Shown: piece by piece, positions 9,313-18,019 of the stretch
Layout of the letters: each line of letters opens with the position of its first letter
How positions within the stretch are numbered: position 1 is the first letter of the stretch
Assembly (NCBI RefSeq): GCF_001641615.1
Contig: NZ_LRRU01000004.1
Coordinates: forward strand, 248,001 to 312,000
DNA from: Pseudoalteromonas gelatinilytica
Lineage (GTDB): Bacteria > Pseudomonadota > Gammaproteobacteria > Enterobacterales > Alteromonadaceae
Length of the DNA: 64,000 nucleotides
Direction of reading: 5' to 3'
Notes under the pieces: model-generated
Told to the model about the DNA's origin: nothing
Databases searched by the model: none
The model's input: only the letters and a program-made list of their open reading frames with translations
Translations under genes and position numbers: made by a program

Positions 9313-9897
9313 TTAAATGAGTGTACTGAGCCACCAAAGAAGCAGTACTAACACAGAAATAGCCACTAAGGCTTTGGTTTTGTGCTTTTGAATAATTCGC
9401 TCAGCCTGATTACCCGCGTAATAAACAACGGCAGCAAGGGCAAAGTACCGAATTGAGCGAGCAATGACCGTAGCCAGCAAAAAGAGAAAAATTGAATACT
9501 TAGTTGCCCCAGCGGCCAGCATGGCAATTTGAAATGGAATGGGCACAATACCGAGCGTCAATACAAACCAAAAGCCTTGTGCTTGCATGTTTTGTTTAAC
9601 TTGCTCGAATTGCTCAGGGTTCGAGAAGGTATTAATCACCCAGTCCCCCACTACATCAAACAGATAATAGCCGAGGGCATAGCCAAAAATAGCACCGATA
9701 ATACAGCCAATGGTCGCCATTAATGCAATTAACCAGAGCTTTTCGCGGCGTGCTTGCATTAACGGTATAAGCACAGCTTCAAGGGGGATGGGCACGATGG
9801 TTGACTCTAAAAATGATGCCACCGTAATCGATTTAAGCATATGTTTAGAGTCGATAAACTGCCGTGTTTTTTGCTTTATCTTTTTAGCAATTGCCAT
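9313..9897 (-). CDS. VTT-domain (DedA/YqaA-like) membrane protein
   Basis: The 194-residue protein has four to five membrane segments and a VTT (SNARE-associated/DedA) domain: SFLESTIVPIPLEAVLIPLM near residue 30, and the conserved re-entrant piece GIVPIPFQIAMLAAG near 115. It closely resembles the short YqaA-type members. DedA-superfamily proteins are linked to lipid-carrier flipping and membrane homeostasis, but the role of this subgroup is not settled. It is monocistronic, with AGGGATG before the start. Confidence 0.85.
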   Translation of the reverse strand: MAIAKKIKQKTRQFIDSKHMLKSITVASFLESTIVPIPLEAVLIPLMQARREKLWLIALMATIGCIIGAIFGYALGYYLFDVVGDWVINTFSNPEQFEQVKQNMQAQGFWFVLTLGIVPIPFQIAMLAAGATKYSIFLFLLATVIARSIRYFALAAVVYYAGNQAERIIQKHKTKALVAISVLVLLLWWLSTLI

Positions 9898-9956
9898 TAT
9901 TCATCCCTTGGATTTTTGTTGCGATATAGGTTACAACAAAAACCCTTAACCGTCCC

Positions 9957-10865
9957 TTACGGTTTATGAATATAACGGCTACGGCCTTGGTTTTTTGCCA
10001 AATAAAGCGCTTGGTCGGCACGTTTCATGGTGTTGCTAAATGTCTCTGTGGCGCGTTTTATCGCCGAACCAACACTCACGCTGAGCGTTTTACTCGGTGT
10101 CACCATCACATTATTGGCAAGGCTTAGCAGTTGCTCACAGGTAGCACGTAACTTATCAGCGTCGTCGGTGGCAACATACAGTGCAAACTCTTCACCACCA
10201 ATTCGCGCAAATAGAATGCTTTCATCTAACGCTTGATGACATTGATATACAAAATCTATCAATACCTGATCGCCAACATCATGGCCATATTCATCATTAA
10301 TCGCTTTAAAGTGATCAATATCTGCAATCACTATACTGTGCGGCTTATCTTGGTTTTGCTGCACATAATGATAAAAATAACGACGGTTGTACGCCTTTGT
10401 TAATACATCTGTTTTTAGCTCTTCTTCAAGCTGCTCGCGGGTTTTCGCTAAATCAGTCAGGGCAAGATAAAGACCAAACCCCGTTACTAGCATCCCTAAG
10501 GTGCGGGTAATATCTTCGATATAAATACCAACCCAAATTGGTTGAAATACCAGCTCGTCTAAAAAATCAAAAGTCAGCCCAACGCTCCAAAGGAAGATAC
10601 CCACACTTAAAAATAAGTAACTGCGCTTAGCAACCACTGAGGTTTGCACAAAGGCAAAAATACAAATCAAAATAAGCAAATTGATGGCATCACTTAGCAC
10701 ACCATTTAAGTAGATATCATTTTCGAGTCGATTAAAGTAATACAGATAGGTGATCACTATCAGCAACAAAAAGACAATAAAAAAACTAATAAAGAACTGC
10801 TTTATTATGAGTGGCACTGAGTTTAACTCAGCCTTTATTTCTGGAGGAGAAGACTGTTTATTCAT
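9957..10865 (-). CDS. Membrane-bound diguanylate cyclase
   Basis: This 302-residue protein has about five membrane segments in residues 20-135, then a GGDEF domain (about 140-302) with an intact active site, ARIGGEEFALY, and the usual DIDHFKAINDEYGHDVGDQVL segment. It should make cyclic di-GMP. The RxxD inhibitory site expected nine residues before GGEEF is absent (the corresponding stretch is DESI), so product inhibition through that site is not expected. The membrane part has no recognised sensor domain. It is divergent from the TMEM143-like gene across a 218-base gap that carries repeats (10960-11016). Confidence 0.88.
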   Translation of the reverse strand: MNKQSSPPEIKAELNSVPLIIKQFFISFFIVFLLLIVITYLYYFNRLENDIYLNGVLSDAINLLILICIFAFVQTSVVAKRSYLFLSVGIFLWSVGLTFDFLDELVFQPIWVGIYIEDITRTLGMLVTGFGLYLALTDLAKTREQLEEELKTDVLTKAYNRRYFYHYVQQNQDKPHSIVIADIDHFKAINDEYGHDVGDQVLIDFVYQCHQALDESILFARIGGEEFALYVATDDADKLRATCEQLLSLANNVMVTPSKTLSVSVGSAIKRATETFSNTMKRADQALYLAKNQGRSRYIHKP

Positions 10866-10959
10866 AACTAATCACGACAACATACTGCAATGACTTAAAC
10901 ATTAGCAAAGCAAATTTAAAAGTGCATGATAAAGCCGCTTTAAAGGGCAAAAACCAGCG

Positions 10960-11016
10960 TTTTTACTGGAGTAAAAAGTCTAAAAATAAGCCGTTTTAGT
11001 CAGTAAAAAAGTCTAA
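10960..11016. promoter_or_regulatory. Palindrome plus direct repeat in divergent gap
   Basis: TTTTTACT (10960-10967), GG, AGTAAAAA (10970-10977) is a perfect palindrome. Its right arm begins the sequence AGTAAAAAGTCTAA (10970-10983), repeated almost exactly at 11002-11016 with one extra A, about three helical turns away. This looks like a two-site operator between the cyclase and the TMEM143-like gene. No known regulator is assigned. Confidence 0.4.
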
Positions 11017-11083
11017 GTTCATGCTATTTGCCACTAACGGTCGCAATTCTGCTGTGTTTTTTTTATCATCGCTGACAATTTAA

Positions 11084-12334
11084 ATGACACAGCAAGAATT
11101 AATGAGCGACGCACGATTTATTCCATTTCGAAAACACGACATCATCAACCTTTGCCAAGCCTATTTAGGTGAACCGCAATCAGGTTCGTTTTTGGAGTTT
11201 GCTACACTTTTGCAAAGCGTGACCCATTATCAATATCACGAGCTGCTGGAGTCATTAAAAAACAACTATGCGCCATTTGACCCAAATAGCGACACCCGCA
11301 CTCTATCACCGATTACTAACGAGCAACGTGCCAGCTACCAGTCGGCCTTCGCAAAAGATTTTGCCACCGTACTCAATGCTGCCAATTTTGAAACCATTAC
11401 CAATCAAGACTTACAAGATGCGCTCAATGAAGAGTCTTTATTTAAAGTGCGTTTAGCCGTTGAGTTTGATGACTTTGCAGAAGTGGTCTTTTACCGTCGC
11501 GGCGAATCGCAAAAAACCGAGACGCTTCGCAGCTTTTGGGGCCTCAAGAAAAAGCAGATTCAATTTACTAACTATGATCGTGTTGCCATATTCATCCGCT
11601 TTAAAGACGAGCAGTACTTTTTAGAAAAAGGCAAAATGCCAGTGGGCTTTGAGCCAAACTCAACCATCGTAAAATTATTCCAGAATGTGCCAAAAGCCGA
11701 TTTAGAAATGCTGTTTCCGAATAGCGAAGTAAAAATGCGTCCAATAGATAAACTGATTATTGGTTCATCAGCACTGATTGGTGGTGCTGTGGTGTTGGTA
11801 ACAAAATTAGGTGCGTCAATTTTACTCCTGATTGCCATGCTTGCCTTTTGGGGTGGTTGGCGCAGTGAAGAAGTGCATATGAGTCAGCAGCACTTTATTA
11901 CCTTTGCAATTGGCATGGGAGTGTTTGGCAGCTTTATTTTTAAAGAATGGAGCAAGTTTAAAAACCGTAAAATTCGTTTTATGAAAGCACTGGCCGACAA
12001 CTTATATTTTAAAAACCTCGATAACAATGCGGGGGTTTTTCATACCCTAGTCGACGCAGCTGAAGAAGAAGATGTAAAAGAGGCGCTGCTCGCCTACACC
12101 TTTTTACTAAAAAGCGAGTCTGCGATGACTGCACAGCAATTAGATAGTCAAATTGAACAGTGGTTTAACGAGCAACATAATTGCCAGCTCGACTTTGAAA
12201 TTGATGATGCTTTAGACAAACTCGTCAAGCTTGAGCTAGTTAATCTGCAAAATGATCTTTATTCGGCGGTTGATTTAGCTAAGGCCAAACAGCGCTTAGA
12301 TAGTCGTTGGGATGACTATTTTAAGTTTGCCTAA
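11084..12334 (+). CDS. TMEM143/DUF3754-family protein
   Basis: The 416-residue protein matches the DUF3754 (TMEM143) family: a soluble N-terminal part with FWGLKKKQIQFTNYDRV and FKDE, the conserved FQNVPKADLEMLFPNSEVKMRP broken here as NVPKADLEMLFP near residue 205, then two membrane segments (about 225-265 and 270-285) and a C-terminal cytosolic part. The family occurs in bacteria and in eukaryotic organelles, and its function is unknown. The ATG at 11084 has no clear ribosome-binding site; an ATG at 11102 is an alternative. No operon partner is visible. Confidence 0.82.
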   Translation: MTQQELMSDARFIPFRKHDIINLCQAYLGEPQSGSFLEFATLLQSVTHYQYHELLESLKNNYAPFDPNSDTRTLSPITNEQRASYQSAFAKDFATVLNAANFETITNQDLQDALNEESLFKVRLAVEFDDFAEVVFYRRGESQKTETLRSFWGLKKKQIQFTNYDRVAIFIRFKDEQYFLEKGKMPVGFEPNSTIVKLFQNVPKADLEMLFPNSEVKMRPIDKLIIGSSALIGGAVVLVTKLGASILLLIAMLAFWGGWRSEEVHMSQQHFITFAIGMGVFGSFIFKEWSKFKNRKIRFMKALADNLYFKNLDNNAGVFHTLVDAAEEEDVKEALLAYTFLLKSESAMTAQQLDSQIEQWFNEQHNCQLDFEIDDALDKLVKLELVNLQNDLYSAVDLAKAKQRLDSRWDDYFKFA

Positions 12335-12475
12335 GCCTTTAAAATCAGGTACTAGAAAGCATAAATCGAGTTTGAGTCAATTTAACTCTCGTTACGGCAT
12401 TTTGGTCTCAATGTGCTTGCGCAGTAAATGGTCTGCTTTTAGGATAAAATTTTACGGCTAAAAAAAGACCATTCC

Positions 12476-14515
12476 ATGCAATTAAAAAAAACAATCCTTA
12501 TTGGAGCTAGTTTGCTGTGCGCAGCAACGACTGCTCAGGTATATGCTAGCGACAAGTTTGTCTCTGAAGATATTTTTCAACTTGAATACGCAGGCGACCC
12601 ACAAATAAGCCCAGACGGTAAAAAAATCGTTTATGTTCGCAGCGGCTACGACATCATGAAAGATGGCAACAAACGTAGCTTTTGGCTGTACGATTTAAAG
12701 TCTGGTCAACACACGCCACTGTTTTCTGATGAGCATAACTACAGTCAACCAACCTGGTCTCCAGATAGCCAAAAAATTGCCTTTACCAGCAACTCAAGCG
12801 GCTCAAATCAGCTTCACGTTTATTGGTTAGCGCAAGACAAACAAGCACTTTTAACGCAACTACCAAAATCAGTCGGCAACTTAACGTGGTCGAATGACTC
12901 AGAGCAAATTGCGTTTACGATGAGTATTCCTGAAGGTAAATCTGCGTTCGCAAAATCTGTAAAGCTGCCAAAAAAACCAAAAGGTGCTGAGTGGTCAAAA
13001 CCTGTTAAGGTTATTGAGAAAGCGCGTTATCAAGCTGATGGTGCAGGTTTCTTAGAACCTTCATATCGTCACGTTTTCGTTATCCCCGTTTCGGGTGGCA
13101 CGCCGCGTCAGCTAACCTCAGGTGATTTCCAGCACTATGGCCCACTGGCTTGGAACGCGAACAATAGCAAGCTTGCTTTCTCTGCTGATCGCAATACTGA
13201 TTGGGAGTACCGTACAACAGAGTCTGATCTTTATGAAATCAATGTAAAATCAGGTGAGCTTACGCAACTAACTGATTTACCAGGTAGAGAAAGTAACCCG
13301 CATTACGCTAAAGACGGTGATGAACTTGCCTTCATTGCTCGTGATAACGCCCCTGTGCCTTATATCAACTCAACCTTGTCGTTACTTGATCTAGATAACA
13401 AATCAGTCAAGCATATTACTGAAAAGCTAGACCGCTCTGTGGCTGATTATAAATGGTCAGGCGATGGCGACTTTGTTATTCAATACGATGATTTTGGTAA
13501 GCGTAAACTCGCTAAAGTAACAAGCCGCGGTAAGGTCACTGATTTAACTGATACCGTGTCAGGCACTTCTATTGGTCGCCCGTATGTCAGTGGTAGTTTT
13601 AGCATGGCCAATAATGGCGCGATTGCTTACACCACAGGCAATGAATACCGCCCAGCTGATTTAGGCTACCTATACAAGGGTAAAAGTAAAACACTGACTT
13701 CATTAAATGAAGATGTATTAGGCCATAAAAAGCTTGGTAAAGTGCACGAGCTGAATGTTAAGTCGCAGTTTGACGGCCAAGCCATTCAAGGTTGGTACAT
13801 CACGCCGCCTGATTTTGATGAAAACAAGCAATACCCATTAATGGTTGAAATTCACGGTGGCCCACACCTAGCCTATGGTCCAAGCTTTACTGCTGAATTA
13901 CAGCGTTATGCAACCGAAGGTTATGTGGTTGTGTATGTGAATTACCGTGGTTCAACAAGTTACGGTAAAGACTTTGCATTACTGCTAGATGGTAAATACA
14001 GCTCTGAAGAAGACTTTGCTGATCATAACTCAGCGGTTGATGCGATGATTGCTAAAGGCTTTATCGATAAAGATAACTTGTTTATTGCTGGTGGTTCAGC
14101 AGGTGGTATTGCAACGGCTTATGCGGTTGGTTTAACAAACCGCTTCAACGCTGCAGCAATTACCAAGCCGGTGATCAATTGGTTAAGTAAAACACTGACT
14201 GCCGACAGCTACATTGGTCAAATTCGTAACCAGTTCCCTGGTATGCCATGGGATAATGTTGAGCACTACTGGAAACGTTCGCCGCTTTCATTAGTGGGTA
14301 ACGTAACCACGCCATCATTGATCATGACAGGTGAAGAAGACCGCCGTACGCCGATTTCAGAATCAGAGCAGTTCTATCAAGCATTAAAACTGCAAAAGGT
14401 CGATACCGTACTTATTCGCGTACCGGGCTCACCACATGGTATTGCGGGTCGTCCATCACGTATGATTTCGAAAATTGAATACACGCTTGCGTGGTTCAAG
14501 CAATATCAGAAGTAA
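12476..14515 (+). CDS. S9 prolyl-oligopeptidase family serine peptidase
   Basis: The protein has 679 residues with a signal peptide (cleavage after VYA). Residues about 30-400 form a TolB/WD-like beta-propeller (repeats with SPDGKKI, SPDSQKI), and about 420-679 form the alpha/beta-hydrolase peptidase domain. The catalytic triad is visible: Ser541 in GGSAGG, Asp622 in GEEDRR, His654 in SPHGI. It is an exported dipeptidyl/acylaminoacyl-peptidase-like enzyme, probably periplasmic or secreted, trimming peptides for nutrition. The gene stands alone, with a strong terminator after it. Confidence 0.9.
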   Translation: MQLKKTILIGASLLCAATTAQVYASDKFVSEDIFQLEYAGDPQISPDGKKIVYVRSGYDIMKDGNKRSFWLYDLKSGQHTPLFSDEHNYSQPTWSPDSQKIAFTSNSSGSNQLHVYWLAQDKQALLTQLPKSVGNLTWSNDSEQIAFTMSIPEGKSAFAKSVKLPKKPKGAEWSKPVKVIEKARYQADGAGFLEPSYRHVFVIPVSGGTPRQLTSGDFQHYGPLAWNANNSKLAFSADRNTDWEYRTTESDLYEINVKSGELTQLTDLPGRESNPHYAKDGDELAFIARDNAPVPYINSTLSLLDLDNKSVKHITEKLDRSVADYKWSGDGDFVIQYDDFGKRKLAKVTSRGKVTDLTDTVSGTSIGRPYVSGSFSMANNGAIAYTTGNEYRPADLGYLYKGKSKTLTSLNEDVLGHKKLGKVHELNVKSQFDGQAIQGWYITPPDFDENKQYPLMVEIHGGPHLAYGPSFTAELQRYATEGYVVVYVNYRGSTSYGKDFALLLDGKYSSEEDFADHNSAVDAMIAKGFIDKDNLFIAGGSAGGIATAYAVGLTNRFNAAAITKPVINWLSKTLTADSYIGQIRNQFPGMPWDNVEHYWKRSPLSLVGNVTTPSLIMTGEEDRRTPISESEQFYQALKLQKVDTVLIRVPGSPHGIAGRPSRMISKIEYTLAWFKQYQK

Positions 14516-14519
14516 TGAA

Positions 14520-14552
14520 TTAAGCAGGAGTGAGGCACTCACTCCTGCTTAA
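14520..14552. terminator. Bidirectional terminator
   Basis: A perfect 14-bp stem, TTAAGCAGGAGTGA (14520-14533) with its complement at 14539-14552 around the loop GGCAC, lies between the convergent S9 peptidase and ROK genes and overlaps the ROK stop codon. Confidence 0.8.
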
Positions 14553-15679
14553 AAGTAATGATGACTAAGCGCAAGTTGAGCAGATCCTATCGACTGCGCT
14601 TTTTCCCCGCACACGCCTAAACTCACTTCACAGCTACGTAATCCACGACTATCTAAACGTGCAAATGCTGCAATTGATAACTGCTTAAGCTGTTCAAGCG
14701 CTTTACTCGGTAGTGGCGAATCAATAATCACCGCTTGCATATCTAATAAACTTAAACTGTTATGCATGGCAATACTGATAGCCTCAGCGGCTTTTTCAAG
14801 CCAAGGCTGAACAAGTGGTTTATGCTCTGTAAACTGACTGTCTGTTAGCTCGTACACAGAAATACCAAGTTGCTGCTTATCAAACTCGCTTTGCAGTGAT
14901 AGTAATGAACATTGGCTAAGTAACTGCTCCCGATCAGCGTTTAGCATTGAGCCTATAGCACCCGCATTGCCACTTTTACCTTCGAGAAGCTGGTAGTTAA
15001 TCACTACAGCGCCGCCTAAAAAAGCCCCCAAATAGACATATAAAAAATCGCTGTAATTATTAGGGTTACCAAGGCTTAGTTCTGCACAGCAGGCTGCGTT
15101 ATTATCGTTACTAATATAAACAGGTAACTGGAACTGGCTTTCTAAGTAACCTTTTAAGTCGAAGTTTTGCCACTGGCTAAGAGTATTTGTTGCTGAGTCT
15201 GAAGCTGCTTGCCATTGCCAAATATCAAACGGCATAGCGACCCCAAGCCCACACACATATGAGCGCAGTTCAGGTTCTAATTGACTGATTAATTTTGGGA
15301 TATATGTTTCTAAGAATGATTTAAGCTCATCAACCGATGCTTCATTCACCTCAACAGATACAGATGCTCTTTGCGTGCTTTGTAAGTCAACGAGTATCAG
15401 GTCGAAGCGTCGTCGCCCAATTTTCAAACCAAAACTAAATGCGCCATCAGGATTTAGCCTAAATGGCACACTAGGTTGCCCTACTCGTCCTTTTACGGGT
15501 GCATCACGAAGCAATAGCTTATCTTCTTCGAGCTTGTTGATATTCACTGTTGCCGCCTGAGCAGACAAGGCTAACGCTTTCGCTATTTGTGCTTTAGGCA
15601 TGCTTTGCTGTTGCCTAATTAAACTTAAGATTGCGCGCTCGTTATTGCTTCTTGGTGCTCGCGATAAACTGCTCTTCAT
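14549..15679 (-). CDS. ROK-family transcriptional repressor
   Basis: The protein has 376 residues. The N-terminal winged helix-turn-helix (about residues 10-65: SMPKAQIAKALALSAQAATV) is followed by a ROK sugar-kinase-like domain as in NagC/Mlc/XylR. In the ROK part the DNNAACCAELSLG segment near 195 is kept, but the zinc-site cysteine cluster typical of the family is poorly preserved. It is divergent from a FucP-type permease, with a perfect 33-bp palindrome between them, so it probably represses the permease and perhaps itself in response to a sugar. AAGGATG precedes the ATG. Confidence 0.88.
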   Translation of the reverse strand: MKSSLSRAPRSNNERAILSLIRQQQSMPKAQIAKALALSAQAATVNINKLEEDKLLLRDAPVKGRVGQPSVPFRLNPDGAFSFGLKIGRRRFDLILVDLQSTQRASVSVEVNEASVDELKSFLETYIPKLISQLEPELRSYVCGLGVAMPFDIWQWQAASDSATNTLSQWQNFDLKGYLESQFQLPVYISNDNNAACCAELSLGNPNNYSDFLYVYLGAFLGGAVVINYQLLEGKSGNAGAIGSMLNADREQLLSQCSLLSLQSEFDKQQLGISVYELTDSQFTEHKPLVQPWLEKAAEAISIAMHNSLSLLDMQAVIIDSPLPSKALEQLKQLSIAAFARLDSRGLRSCEVSLGVCGEKAQSIGSAQLALSHHYF

Positions 15680-15747
15680 AACATCCTTCTTGATACAAGC
15701 TTGATTAGCGGCCTATTAGACCTTTTTGGCGTACTATCTACCAGTCA

Positions 15748-15780
15748 AAATAATAAATCAACTAGGTTGATTTATTATTT
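15748..15780. promoter_or_regulatory. Perfect palindrome, likely ROK operator
   Basis: AAATAATAAATCAAC (15748-15762), TAG, GTTGATTTATTATTT (15766-15780): 15-bp arms without mismatch. It sits between the divergent ROK repressor and permease genes, 55 bases before the permease start. NagC/Mlc sites are likewise AT-rich palindromes with AAATAA/TTATTT outer parts. Confidence 0.75.
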
Positions 15781-15834
15781 ATAGTCGTGAATACTGTCGG
15801 CCACAACAATATGAACACATTAATCTGGTGAACT

Positions 15835-17124
15835 ATGCAAACACAGTCCGCTATTGTATCGCGCCAAATGCTTTGGCCTTTTATTCTGCTTACAATTTGC
15901 TTTGCTGCTTGGGGTACTGCGGCGAATATGACAGACCCATTAGTGAAAGTTTTTAGCAAAACATTTTCGATGAGTGCGTTGCAATCAGCACTGGTGCAGT
16001 TTAGTTACTACGGCGCATATTTTTGCTTAGCTTTACCGGCAGCCATGATCAATAGACGGTTTAATTATAAAACGGGGCTGTTAGTGGGTTTAGCCATGGC
16101 CGCCTGTGGTGCGTTATTGTTTTACCCTGCTAGCCAAACCATGCTCTATAGCCACTTTTTATTGGCCTTGTTTATTCTTGCAGGTGGCTTGTCTATTTTA
16201 GAAACCTCTGCCAACCCCTATGTCATGCAGTTAGGATGCGAGCAAACAGCCACCCGTAGACTTAACCTAGCACAAGCTTTTAACCCTGTTGGTACTAATA
16301 TTGGTGTGTTTTTAGCGGCGACGTTGATTTTACCGAACTTAAATCAAGCTGATAGCGCAAGCCGTGCCCTGATGAGTGAAGCGCAACTAAAAACCGTTGT
16401 GAGTGCAGAACTCGATGCTGTGATGGTGCCGTATGTGGGTATGGCCTGTTGCTTAATCTTACTATGGCTATGCATCTTTTTTAGTCGCTCTCCTGCCACA
16501 GCAACAAAAGCCGCCACGCAGCCGCGTAAACTTAAAAAGACCTTTCAACATTTGTATCAAAATAAGCACTACCGATTTGGCGTGCTGGCACAGTTTTTTA
16601 ATGTTGGCGCGCAAACCTGTGTATGGACCTACACCATTGGCTACACCATGGAAGCACTTAACACCACAGAAGTTACCGGCGGCCAAGTCTTACAATATTC
16701 TATGCTGGTGTTTTTAGTATCTCGTTTCATTATGACTTGGCTAATGCGCTTTATTAGCGGCGCTAAATTACTGCGTTTTATGGCTTTAGTTGCAGCCGTG
16801 CTTTGTTTTATTGTTACCACCCAAGTTAATTTAGTGGGGGTAGTCGCACTTGTTGCTATTTCAAGCTGTCTATCTTTGATGTTTCCAACCATTTACGGCA
16901 CAGCACTTGAAGGCCTCGGCGAAGATGCAAAAGTGGGTGCGGCAGGTTTAGTAATGGCAATTTTAGGGGGCGCATTTTTACCTCTGATCCAAGCTGCAAC
17001 CATAGATGCCTTTAACACTGCGGTTTCGTTTGTTGTACCTCTGGTTTGCTTTTTAGTTGTTGCTTTATATGGCCACCATACCAAAGTAGCAGCAATACCC
17101 GCCAGCGCGCAGTTGCAGGACTAA
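15835..17124 (+). CDS. FucP-type sugar:proton symporter (MFS)
   Basis: This is a 429-residue inner-membrane transporter with 12 predicted segments. The segments LETSANPYVMQLG and TRRLNLAQAFNPVGTNIG (about residues 122-160) are characteristic of the FucP/HexB/NagP branch of MFS sugar transporters. Members carry L-fucose, glucose/mannose, or N-acetylglucosamine (NagP in Shewanella). The neighbouring ROK repressor fits any of these. No catabolic gene lies beside it, so the sugar is undecided. TGGTGA lies just before the start. Confidence 0.88.
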   Translation: MQTQSAIVSRQMLWPFILLTICFAAWGTAANMTDPLVKVFSKTFSMSALQSALVQFSYYGAYFCLALPAAMINRRFNYKTGLLVGLAMAACGALLFYPASQTMLYSHFLLALFILAGGLSILETSANPYVMQLGCEQTATRRLNLAQAFNPVGTNIGVFLAATLILPNLNQADSASRALMSEAQLKTVVSAELDAVMVPYVGMACCLILLWLCIFFSRSPATATKAATQPRKLKKTFQHLYQNKHYRFGVLAQFFNVGAQTCVWTYTIGYTMEALNTTEVTGGQVLQYSMLVFLVSRFIMTWLMRFISGAKLLRFMALVAAVLCFIVTTQVNLVGVVALVAISSCLSLMFPTIYGTALEGLGEDAKVGAAGLVMAILGGAFLPLIQAATIDAFNTAVSFVVPLVCFLVVALYGHHTKVAAIPASAQLQD

Positions 17125-17143
17125 ACGCATCAATGAGATAATG

Positions 17144-17171
17144 CACCTCGTTTACCTACTTAAGCGAGGTG
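17144..17171 (+). terminator. Hairpin after permease overlapping the next ribosome-binding site
   Basis: CACCTCG (17144-17150) pairs with CGAGGTG (17165-17171) around a 14-base loop. There is no U-run. The right arm contains the only purine-rich stretch (GAGGTG) before the ATG at 17184, so the hairpin could lower translation of the next gene instead of, or as well as, ending the permease transcript. Confidence 0.4.
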
Positions 17172-17183
17172 TATCGTCAATTA

Positions 17184-17555
17184 ATGGCACATATTACGTT
17201 TTTCATGGTCAAGTTTTTGGCCTTTTCTGCTGGCTGTTTTGCCTGTTTTTTACTTCATGATCAAGCCCATGTTGCCCTTGTATTATCTGCCGCTGTTACC
17301 GGGTTAGTTGGCACATTTATTCCTTTTCCTGCTCGTTTTGGTAACCACCCTTATGCAGCCATTTACGCTGGCAGCTTTGCTGGTATGTGCTCATCAAGTT
17401 TAATCAACAGCTACTGGGAGCTGAGCTTTATCTCTTTAATTGGTGCCAGCCTTTACGTATTAACTATGAATCTATTTGCAGGTTTTGGTGGTCGTCTTGG
17501 TAGCGTTGCTTTTGCCAGTGTGGCGCTTTACATGCTTGCAAAAGGAGTCTTTTAA
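17184..17555 (+). CDS. Small inner-membrane protein A of a tandem pair
   Basis: About 123 residues with four hydrophobic segments. The ATG at 17184 is preferred because GAGGTG lies 12 bases before it; an in-frame GTG at 17169 would add five residues but lies inside that site. The central stretch YAGSFAGMCSS resembles FFGGTFIGMSA in the following protein, so the two are probably diverged paralogues that work together. No function is recognised. The stop overlaps the next start by one base (TAATG). Confidence 0.65.
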   Translation: MAHITFFMVKFLAFSAGCFACFLLHDQAHVALVLSAAVTGLVGTFIPFPARFGNHPYAAIYAGSFAGMCSSSLINSYWELSFISLIGASLYVLTMNLFAGFGGRLGSVAFASVALYMLAKGVF

Positions 17556-17935
17556 TGGATTTGTTTATTGCTATTACCGCTTTACTAGGCGCCTACTCTA
17601 CTTACTTTTTAGCGCATCATAATCGCTTTGATGGCATTCGCGCCTCAGCCGCCACCAGCATTATTGCATTTGCAATTTTAAGCCTATTCCCTGTTGATGT
17701 AGAATTTTACAGCGTGGCGTTTTTTGGGGGGACTTTCATTGGCATGAGTGCACCAAAACGCTTTGGCATTTTTACATTAGCCATTGCTTCAATCTTGTTT
17801 GCTTTGTTATTTGAATACCTTGTGCCGCGCTTGCATGGCTATGGCGGTGCATTGGGCTTGAGTGCTTTTCTATCTGTCTGTGTTTGCCATATAGGTATCT
17901 TGCTAGGGGCACCCCGCAGTAAAAAAAGCAACTAA
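17555..17935 (+). CDS. Small inner-membrane protein B of a tandem pair
   Basis: 126 residues with about four hydrophobic segments, translationally coupled to the upstream gene by a one-base overlap and preceded by AAGGAG (17542-17547). The FFGGTFIGMSAPKRFG segment and the glycine-rich LHGYGGALGLSAFL end mirror the upstream protein (FAGFGGRLGSVAFA). A paired membrane complex, for example a small transporter or channel, is likely but not shown. It ends in a basic tail (PRSKKSN). Confidence 0.7.
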   Translation: MDLFIAITALLGAYSTYFLAHHNRFDGIRASAATSIIAFAILSLFPVDVEFYSVAFFGGTFIGMSAPKRFGIFTLAIASILFALLFEYLVPRLHGYGGALGLSAFLSVCVCHIGILLGAPRSKKSN

Positions 17936-18019
17936 ATCTGACTTGCCAATTAAAAACCTATACCTTTTCATTAAGATTCTTTAGTATGTTAATTACTTGT
18001 TTAAGGATAAAGGATCTTT

